A DNA stretch of 64,000 bases from Tissierella simiarum (GTDB taxonomy: Bacteria > Bacillota > Clostridia > Tissierellales > Tissierellaceae). The translations under genes and the position numbers were made by a program. The stretch covers positions 186,001-250,000 of the forward strand of contig NZ_JAHLPM010000003.1 of assembly GCF_018917865.1 (NCBI RefSeq), written 5' to 3'. Positions within the stretch are counted from its first letter, which is position 1. Every line of letters begins with the position of its first letter. The notes below the pieces were generated by a model. The model made no database searches and was not told the origin of the DNA. It worked only from the letters and a program-made list of their open reading frames with translations. Of this stretch, positions 58,652-64,000 are shown in pieces.

Positions 58652-60046
58652 ATGAAAGTAGTTGTAATTGGAGGAGGCCCTGGTGGCTATGTAAGTGCTA
58701 TTAGATTAGCACAACTTGGAGCAGAGGTAGTATTAATAGAAAAGAATAAAATAGGAGGAACTTGTTTGAATGTGGGATGTATTCCTACAAAAGTATTACT
58801 CCATACAGCAGAAATTTTTAGGACTATGAAAAAAGAAGGAGAAGAGCTGGGAGTTAAAGCAGAAAATCTGAAATTAGATTGGCAAACATTGCAAGATAGA
58901 AAAATTAATATTGTAAATCAATTAGTTGAAGGAATAGAAACTTTAATTAAATCTAACATGATTAAAAAAATTATTGGAACAGGAAAATTTATTGGAAAAA
59001 ACAAGATTCAGGTAACATCTCCTGATGGGAGAATAGAAACAATAGTATTTGATAAAGCAGTAATAGCTACAGGATCTAGACCTAAGAAAGTGCCAATACC
59101 AAGAATTAATGAACATGGTGTAATAACTAGTACTGAAGCTCTCCAGTTAGAAAGTATTCCCAAAAGCATCTGTATTATAGGTGGTGGAGTTATAGGATGT
59201 GAATTTGCTAGTATTTATAGAGCATTCGGAGTCGATGTAACAATTGTAGAAGCTCTTCCAGATTTAATCGGTACAATGGATATAGATATAGTCAATGTAT
59301 TAAAGGAGCAATTCACTGAAGATGAAATAAGTATTCATGTAAATACTAAGGTAGAGGCCATTAAAGCAAGTGAAGATGGATTAATTATACAAGTAAGTAC
59401 ACCTAATGGTAAAGAAGAGATTCAGTCAGAGAAAGTTCTATTATCAATTGGAAGAACTCCAATTGTTGAAGATATTGGATTAGAAGAAATAGGAGTAAAG
59501 ATAGAGAAAGGTGCTATTACAGTAGATAGAAGAACTATGCAGACTAGTGTAGAAAATATATATGCTGTTGGAGATTGTAATGGAGGAATCTTATTAGCTC
59601 ATGTAGCTAGTTCAGAAGGAGTATTGGCGGCAGAGAGTATTATGGGTAAAAAACCTAGTGTAAACTTTAAAGCAATACCATCTGGAGTTTATACAAAACC
59701 AGAACTAGCAAGCGTAGGATTAAATGAATTAGAGGCTAAAACAAAAGGGTATCAAGTAAAAGTAGGAGTATTTCCTCTATATGCAAATGGAAAATCGCTT
59801 ATTATGGGTGAAGAAAAAGGGGTCGTAAAATTTGTTGTGGATAGTCAGACTGATGAGATTTTAGGTATGCATATGGCTGGTCCAAGAGCAACAGATTTAA
59901 TTGTAGAGGGAGCATTGGCATTAAGATTAGAAGCTACCATTGATGAAATAATATCTACCATACATGGCCATCCTACCATAGGAGAAGCTTTACATGAGGC
60001 TGCTCATGCAGTTCATAGTACAGCAATTCATTTACCAAAATATTAG
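58652..60046 (+). CDS. acoL: Dihydrolipoyl dehydrogenase (E3) of the acetoin complex
   Basis: FAD-dependent disulfide oxidoreductase that reoxidises the lipoyl groups of AcoC with NAD+. 464 residues. The FAD motif is VVIGGGPGGYVSAIRLAQLG, the redox disulfide is GGTCLNVGCIPTK, the NAD motif is ICIIGGGVIGCEFAS and the second FAD motif is YAVGDCNGG. The C-terminal active-site His-Glu pair is in HGHPTIGEALHEA. It lacks the N-terminal lipoyl domain that some clostridial E3 proteins have. ATG after AGGAGG. It is the last gene of the operon. An equivalent name would be lpdA. Confidence 0.93.
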   Translation: MKVVVIGGGPGGYVSAIRLAQLGAEVVLIEKNKIGGTCLNVGCIPTKVLLHTAEIFRTMKKEGEELGVKAENLKLDWQTLQDRKINIVNQLVEGIETLIKSNMIKKIIGTGKFIGKNKIQVTSPDGRIETIVFDKAVIATGSRPKKVPIPRINEHGVITSTEALQLESIPKSICIIGGGVIGCEFASIYRAFGVDVTIVEALPDLIGTMDIDIVNVLKEQFTEDEISIHVNTKVEAIKASEDGLIIQVSTPNGKEEIQSEKVLLSIGRTPIVEDIGLEEIGVKIEKGAITVDRRTMQTSVENIYAVGDCNGGILLAHVASSEGVLAAESIMGKKPSVNFKAIPSGVYTKPELASVGLNELEAKTKGYQVKVGVFPLYANGKSLIMGEEKGVVKFVVDSQTDEILGMHMAGPRATDLIVEGALALRLEATIDEIISTIHGHPTIGEALHEAAHAVHSTAIHLPKY

Positions 60047-60087
60047 CAATAAAGAAACATTAGAAGAAGTTTTAATAGTTTAAATAA

Positions 60088-60150
60088 ATAGTATTATAGG
60101 TTTTAAAACCTGCTATAAAAGGAATTTAAAGCCTATAGTACTATGTTTTT
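60088..60150 (+). terminator. Terminator of the aco operon
   Basis: ATAGTATTATAGG (60088-60100) pairs with CCTATAGTACTAT (60132-60144), one G-U pair, and GTTTTT follows. The loop contains a further palindrome, AGGTTTTAAAACCT. Confidence 0.75.
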
Positions 60151-60187
60151 CGAGAACAAATAAAACAATTAAGATAGACTTTTAAAA

Positions 60188-61165
60188 TTATGTGATTTTT
60201 CTAATAAATCTAACTGTTTTATCCAATATATTTACTGTACTATAATCCTTTAGTCTAGTATCAAAAGAATGGTCTCCTTTTTTGTGAACTAAGAAAGTAT
60301 GTTTAATATTATATTCATCTAATTTTTTTATAAGCTTTACAGAAGATTGAAAAGGTACAGTATTATCTAATTTTCCATGAACTATTAAACAGGGAACCAT
60401 CTTATTGCTAACCCAATTAATAGGTGAATAATAATCATATATCTCTTTTGATTCTGTTGGAGTACCTTTTAAGGTCTTCTTAGTTGCAAATTTAGCAAAT
60501 AAGGATTTATTGTCTGATGTAAATATATCTTTTAAATCTGAAGGTGCATAGTAAGCTACTACTCCTTTAATTCCTTTCATTTTTTCCTTGTTGTTAGAGA
60601 ATGAGTTATAGGTAGAATAAAGCAAGGATAAATGACCTCCAGCAGATAATCCCATTAAAACTATATTATTCGTATCTATATTTAATTTTTTGCTTTTGTT
60701 TTTTAGATAAGTTAATCCATCACTATAATCTGACAATATATCATCCATAGTATTTTTATATCCATATCTATAATCAATACTGGCTACGACAAAACCCTTA
60801 GCAGCTAAATATCTGCACCAAGATACATTATTAGGTTGATTTCTAAAACCGGAAATCCATCCGCCACCATGACAAAAATATACTAAAGGATAGGATTTCT
60901 TGAATTTATCTGGATACCAAAGATCTAATTTTAAATTCTTTTTAGGAGTCTTTTTAAAGGTATATGTTTTATGATTAAGAGTTTTAGGCGTATGAATTGG
61001 AACTTTAGAAGTTAAAGTTATCCATCCATAGACTAAAAGTGACATAATAAAATAATAAAACCCAAGGGTTGCATCTTCTAAAGTCAACCCAATAAATATT
61101 AAAAAAAGATATATTTTATTTACAATAAAAGAAGATTTTTTAAATTTTTTTTTCAATTTATCCAT
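60188..61165 (-). CDS. Alpha/beta hydrolase, HGGG esterase (BD-FAE / Aes-like), membrane-anchored
   Basis: A 325-residue serine esterase of the hormone-sensitive lipase/BD-FAE group. An N-terminal hydrophobic region (IYLFLIFIGLTLEDATLGF then YYFIMSLLVYGWI) may anchor it in the membrane. The oxyanion motif is YFCHGGGWISG. The nucleophile Ser is in VLMGLSAGGHLSLL, the acid in VHGKLDNTVPF and the His in KGDHSF. The substrate is unknown; short acyl esters are likely. It lies 15 bases after the hydrolase encoded at 61181-62188 on the same strand, so the two form a likely operon convergent with aco. Confidence 0.85.
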   Translation of the reverse strand: MDKLKKKFKKSSFIVNKIYLFLIFIGLTLEDATLGFYYFIMSLLVYGWITLTSKVPIHTPKTLNHKTYTFKKTPKKNLKLDLWYPDKFKKSYPLVYFCHGGGWISGFRNQPNNVSWCRYLAAKGFVVASIDYRYGYKNTMDDILSDYSDGLTYLKNKSKKLNIDTNNIVLMGLSAGGHLSLLYSTYNSFSNNKEKMKGIKGVVAYYAPSDLKDIFTSDNKSLFAKFATKKTLKGTPTESKEIYDYYSPINWVSNKMVPCLIVHGKLDNTVPFQSSVKLIKKLDEYNIKHTFLVHKKGDHSFDTRLKDYSTVNILDKTVRFIRKIT

Positions 61166-61180
61166 ATCATACCGCCAAAT

Positions 61181-62188
61181 TTATTTTTGTAAAGGATTTT
61201 CAATTTTTTCTATACTTAGTAAAGCTTTTTTAGCTTCTTTATCATTTATATTCAATTTATGAAGAATATATTTAGCTAATAGATACCCAAAGGGAAGCCA
61301 ATTTACATGTGTTATAGGTAGAATTCTTCTTTTGGAACCTTCCATTTCTTCGTATAGTACCTTTCTTGATTGAATTGGCAAAGTAGAATCGAAGAAAGCA
61401 TCTATAAAAGTAACTTTATTCATAGATAGCAAATGGGCATAAGAAATAGGGTCTATTTTAAATAGTGGATGTATATCTTCACTTAATATAATCTCTTTAA
61501 AGGTCATATTTTTAACTTTTGAGAATTGTTCTTCATAGATTGAATAAAGTAAATCCTTATTATCTAAATTATAATCTGGTTTAAATCCAGCATTGAACAT
61601 TTTTCTTACAAAAGCTGTTGCTGGAGACTCATGAAGGATTTTAGGAATATGACCTCCTGTTGTCATAAAAAGAGTATGAGTAATTCTTAAATCTATAACT
61701 GAAACTATGGTACTAATCATTCCACCGAGACAGTAACCCATTAGTACATTGTTTTCTTTCCATAGACCTTTTTGTTCCAGCATGTCTATAGTTGATATGG
61801 TATCAATAACTCCATGCTCCCAAAACTGGAACATAACTTTCATATTAGGATAAAGATAAGATCTGCCGCTAACAGAATGATTTTCTACTCTTGTATAATT
61901 TCCAGGTAATATTAAGATACTGGTATTTACTCCAGCAGAAGCTAAATGAGGTCCAAGCCAAAGGAGAAACTTAATATTTCTACTGCCTAAACCATGAAGT
62001 ATAAGGGTTGATGCTTTAACTTCTTTTTTGGGGTGAAAATTATATAACTCAACTTTTCCAGTACCTGGAGCAAAATTTTCATAAAGTGTATCAAATCGCA
62101 TATAGCTGCATCTATAATTTTTGCCTTTAAATATATATCCAGCTACAGAATCAATATTTTTCTTTTTACAGTCAAAATTTATGTTCAT
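61181..62188 (-). CDS. Alpha/beta hydrolase with cysteine nucleophile (PHA-synthase-like box)
   Basis: A 335-residue alpha/beta hydrolase with no signal peptide. The oxyanion region is LILHGLGSRNIKF. The nucleophile elbow is MGYCLGGM, with Cys153 in the place of Ser, a G-x-C-x-G box as in polyhydroxyalkanoate synthases and dienelactone hydrolases. A likely acid Asp lies in FIDAFFDSTLP and the His in ITHVNWLPFG. The sequence is about 200 residues shorter than PhaC and lacks its other landmarks, so polymer synthesis is not indicated. Function unknown. RBS AAAGGGA. It is the first gene of a two-gene minus-strand operon. Confidence 0.78.
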   Translation of the reverse strand: MNINFDCKKKNIDSVAGYIFKGKNYRCSYMRFDTLYENFAPGTGKVELYNFHPKKEVKASTLILHGLGSRNIKFLLWLGPHLASAGVNTSILILPGNYTRVENHSVSGRSYLYPNMKVMFQFWEHGVIDTISTIDMLEQKGLWKENNVLMGYCLGGMISTIVSVIDLRITHTLFMTTGGHIPKILHESPATAFVRKMFNAGFKPDYNLDNKDLLYSIYEEQFSKVKNMTFKEIILSEDIHPLFKIDPISYAHLLSMNKVTFIDAFFDSTLPIQSRKVLYEEMEGSKRRILPITHVNWLPFGYLLAKYILHKLNINDKEAKKALLSIEKIENPLQK

Positions 62189-62425
62189 TAAAATCCCTTT
62201 CTTTAATTTTATAATAATAGTCTTATTATAGCATAAACATATTTAATAGTATCTATTAATAAATTTAGCATTAAATAAAAATGAATAATTTATGTATAAT
62301 TATATTTATTATAATACATGTAAATATACAAATTTTACATTAAATAATTTTTATAGGAGTTTTTTAATTAAGAATATCTAAAGGAGAATACTTGTTCTAA
62401 TGTTGGAAATGATTTATTTAAATGT

Positions 62426-62454
62426 TGATTGGTAAAAATATATATGATAATATT
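62426..62454 (+). promoter_or_regulatory. Candidate promoter of the cobalamin riboswitch transcript
   Basis: TTGATT (62426-62431) and TAATAT (62449-62454) are 17 bp apart, about 20 bases before the riboswitch. The bases 62189-62425 contain only AT-rich sequence without features I can support. Confidence 0.35.
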
Positions 62455-62473
62455 AAAGTAACAATTTAATACG

Positions 62474-62634
62474 AAAACAATAGGTTCTAAAAGATTAATA
62501 GGGAAATCGGTGAGATGCCGATACAGCCCCCGCTACTGTAAATGAGTACGAAATCACAAATCCACTGGATATAATCTGGGAAGGAGTGAGATTAGGATGA
62601 TTCATAAGTCAGGAGACCTGCCTATGTGTTTTAA
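62474..62634 (+). ncRNA. Cobalamin riboswitch (B12 element)
   Basis: The conserved cores of the cobalamin riboswitch are present in order. AAAGATTAATAGGGAA begins it, followed by a GGTGAGATGCCGAT stem-loop, CAGCCCCCGCTACTGTAA, then GAAGGAGTGAGATTAGGATG and finally AAGTCAGGAGACCTGCC. It binds adenosylcobalamin or a related form and controls the downstream cobalt transporter genes. It is 180 bases upstream of cbiM, with a terminator between. Confidence 0.93.
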
Positions 62635-62651
62635 AGTGACCTTCGGTGGGA

Positions 62652-62758
62652 AGGGATAGCTTGTTATTTATACCAGATATATATTATAGGTATTAATATG
62701 ACTTCGTATCCCTAACCTTGTGGTTAGGGATTTTATTTTCCTACCTAAACTAAGGTCG
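62652..62758 (+). terminator. Riboswitch expression platform: terminator with alternative pairings
   Basis: TCCCTAACC, loop TTGT and GGTTAGGGA followed by TTTTATTTT form a terminator (62709-62739). AGGGATA (62652-62658) is complementary to TATCCCT (62707-62713) and could break the terminator stem. GTGACCTT (62636-62643) can pair with AAGGTCGC (62751-62758), one G-U pair, enclosing the region. A further hairpin, AAAGGA-TCTAG-TCCTTT, precedes cbiM. Confidence 0.75.
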
Positions 62759-62815
62759 CCTAATATATAAAAATAAAGGATCTAGTCCTTTAAAATATAT
62801 ATGTGAGGTGATTTT

Positions 62816-63547
62816 ATGAAAAAGAGAAAAGTTTTATTTGGAGTAATAATGTTAACATTAGTTGTTACTCCACAAATAGCTCAAGCTATGCATATTATGG
62901 AAGGATTTCTCCCGTTAAAATGGGCAGTTACTTGGGCTATTTTAAGTCTACCCTTTCTATTTATAGGATTTAAGAGGGTTGGGAAACTAGCCAAAGAAGA
63001 CCAAAATAAAAAGGTACTTCTTGGTTTAGCAGGAGGATTTGTTTTTGTTTTATCTGCCTTAAAGATTCCTTCTGTAACAGGTAGCTGTTCTCATCCTACA
63101 GGAGTTGGCTTAGGAGCAATATTATTTGGACCAACAACTATGACAGTTTTAGGTACTATAGTTTTATTGTTTCAAGCCTTGCTTTTAGCCCATGGAGGAA
63201 TTACAACTCTAGGAGCAAATATATTCTCTATGGCAATAGTAGGTCCTTTAATATCCTACGGAATATACAAGGGTATGAAGAAGAAAAATATGAATACTAC
63301 CTTATCTGTATTTTTAGCAGCTTGTTTAGGGGATTTAGCTACTTATATTATTACAGCAATTCAATTATCATTAGCTTTTCCAGATCCTATTGGAGGCATA
63401 GGTGCATCTTTAGTAAAATTCTTAACAGTTTTTGCAGTGACACAAATTCCTTTAGCAATAGTAGAAGGCATTATAACTAGTATTATATTTAATTTATTAT
63501 TAGAGTATAACAAAGAAGGAGTGATTGATATTGAAACAATTAGGTAA
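62816..63547 (+). CDS. cbiM: Cobalt ECF transporter substrate-binding subunit CbiM
   Basis: Membrane S-component of the cobalt energy-coupling transporter. A signal peptide (residues about 1-23, ending in AQA) precedes MHIMEGFLP, the start of mature CbiM, whose Met-His N-terminus binds cobalt. Later landmarks are [20 protein letters not shown] (a metal-binding His) and [20 protein letters not shown], with six or so further helices. 243 residues. RBS GAGGTGAT. It lies under a cobalamin riboswitch, so it should be shut off when B12 is plentiful. It overlaps cbiN by 17 bases. Confidence 0.95.
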   Translation: MKKRKVLFGVIMLTLVVTPQIAQAMHIMEGFLPLKWAVTWAILSLPFLFIGFKRVGKLAKEDQNKKVLLGLAGGFVFVLSALKIPSVTGSCSHPTGVGLGAILFGPTTMTVLGTIVLLFQALLLAHGGITTLGANIFSMAIVGPLISYGIYKGMKKKNMNTTLSVFLAACLGDLATYIITAIQLSLAFPDPIGGIGASLVKFLTVFAVTQIPLAIVEGIITSIIFNLLLEYNKEGVIDIETIR

Positions 63548-63824
63548 GAAAAATCTGCTTTTACTGTTGTTAGCAATTGCAATTATTATAACTCCTTTAA
63601 TAATAAAAAGAGATTCTGAATTTGAAGGGGCTGACGGACAAGCAGAAGGGGTAATTGAAGAAATTAGTCCAGATTATGAACCTTGGTTTGAAAGTATATG
63701 GGAACCACCAAGTGGAGAAATAGAAAGCTTATTATTTTCTCTACAGGTTGCTATAGGAGCAGGAGCAATAGGATATATTTTTGGTGGCTTAAAGGAGAAA
63801 AGAAAGATTGCTGCTAATAGATAA
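63531..63824 (+). CDS. cbiN: Cobalt transporter accessory subunit CbiN
   Basis: A 97-residue membrane protein with two helices ([20 protein letters not shown] and [20 protein letters not shown]) around an extracytoplasmic loop. The loop ([20 protein letters not shown], then [19 protein letters not shown]) is the CbiN signature. CbiN helps load cobalt into CbiM. The TTG at 63531 is chosen because AAGGAG lies about 9 bases before it; TTG 63525 is closer to that RBS and less likely. It starts inside cbiM and its end overlaps cbiQ. Confidence 0.93.
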   Translation: MKQLGKKNLLLLLLAIAIIITPLIIKRDSEFEGADGQAEGVIEEISPDYEPWFESIWEPPSGEIESLLFSLQVAIGAGAIGYIFGGLKEKRKIAANR

Positions 63825-64000
63825 ATATGCATATACAAATAATTTGAGAAATTATAATCCAATGGCAAAGGTGTTATTTGCCATTGGAGGTATCTTTTTA
63901 TCTTTGATTTTTAATAGTGTCTATATTGATATTTCAATTATTGTTGTTATGACCCTTTTAATTATAGCGGTGGCTAAAATACCTATTAAAAGTTATTTTA
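63808..64000 (+). CDS. cbiQ: Cobalt ECF transporter transmembrane subunit CbiQ, 5' part
   Basis: The frame from TTG 63808 reads [20 protein letters not shown], then VLFAIGGIFLSLIFNSVYID and on to the window end. [13 protein letters not shown]-type starts are characteristic of CbiQ, the energy-coupling T-component that joins CbiM to its ATPase CbiO. RBS AAGGAG lies at 63792-63797. It begins inside the end of cbiN, so the three genes are tightly coupled. The remaining part and cbiO should lie beyond the right edge. Confidence 0.88.
   Translation, partial: MLLIDKYAYTNNLRNYNPMAKVLFAIGGIFLSLIFNSVYIDISIIVVMTLLIIAVAKIPIKSYF

Noticed and set aside
54313-60046. Pyruvate dehydrogenase operon
   Set aside because: AcoR, the sigma-54 promoter, Lin0512 and AcoX indicate an acetoin dehydrogenase operon, although the E1 to E3 families are related.
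61181-62188. Polyhydroxyalkanoate synthase
   Set aside because: The GYCLGG box fits, but the length and remaining landmarks do not, and there are no pha genes around.
1-64000. tRNA, rRNA, CRISPR, insertion sequence or prophage
   Set aside because: No cloverleaf, rRNA core, repeat-spacer array, transposase, integrase or phage structural gene was found on either strand by eye.

Overview
The window is a strongly AT-rich chromosomal segment from a low-GC Gram-positive anaerobe, most likely a clostridial or Tissierella-type Firmicute. The evidence is strong AGGAGG-type ribosome sites, frequent TTG and GTG starts, two sigma-54 activators of clostridial type, LytS/LytR and OmpR two-component systems, a GlpP antiterminator, a DUF1540 protein and a split AddAB-like recombination pair. 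The genus is an inference. No rRNA, tRNA, CRISPR array, insertion sequence or prophage was seen. The ends cut two genes: an M18 aminopeptidase on the left and cbiQ on the right.

Left part (1-10.7 kb): housekeeping genes. These are a HAD phosphatase, a one-cysteine PrxQ-type peroxiredoxin, a TIGR01212 radical SAM protein, a small P-loop protein, a DUF1540 protein, two pseudouridine synthases, a nucleoside kinase and glutaminase. Between about 5.0 and 6.4 kb lie two decayed reading frames (one a GNAT acetyltransferase), an unexplained inverted repeat and one unrecognised gene.

Muropeptide region (10.7-25.5 kb): a secreted NlpC/P60 protein, a dipeptide (L-Ala-D/L-Glu) epimerase and a sigma-54 activator precede a clear -24/-12 promoter. 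That promoter drives a complete peptide ABC transporter (binding protein, two permeases, two ATPases) followed by a signal-less NlpC/P60 endopeptidase. NagZ and a ROK sugar kinase follow. Read together this is a cell-wall peptide uptake and breakdown pathway under dedicated sigma-54 control.

Middle (25.5-43.8 kb): an AddB/RexB-like nuclease and an AddA-like helicase-nuclease are separated by a DUF2268 metalloprotease lipoprotein. Next come a lysophospholipase-type hydrolase, a frameshifted two-helix protein, a membrane protein with an alkaline-phosphatase-like ectodomain, and an ABC exporter. The small gene after the exporter has its ribosome site inside a hairpin. A polysaccharide deacetylase, OmpR-type regulator, histidine kinase and lipoprotein then form one operon, headed by WalR-like 11-bp-phased boxes.

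Right part (43.8-64 kb): a LytS-type sensor (probable CTG start), a LytTR regulator and a CstA-family transporter with three phased LytTR-like boxes suggest a pyruvate-type nutrient sensing and uptake module. Then come GlpP and several small genes, including RecX. An AcoR activator precedes a sigma-54 promoter and a complete acetoin dehydrogenase operon (Lin0512, acoA, acoB, acoX, acoC, acoL). Two convergent alpha/beta hydrolases follow. The window ends with a cobalamin riboswitch and the cobalt ECF transporter genes cbiM, cbiN and the start of cbiQ.
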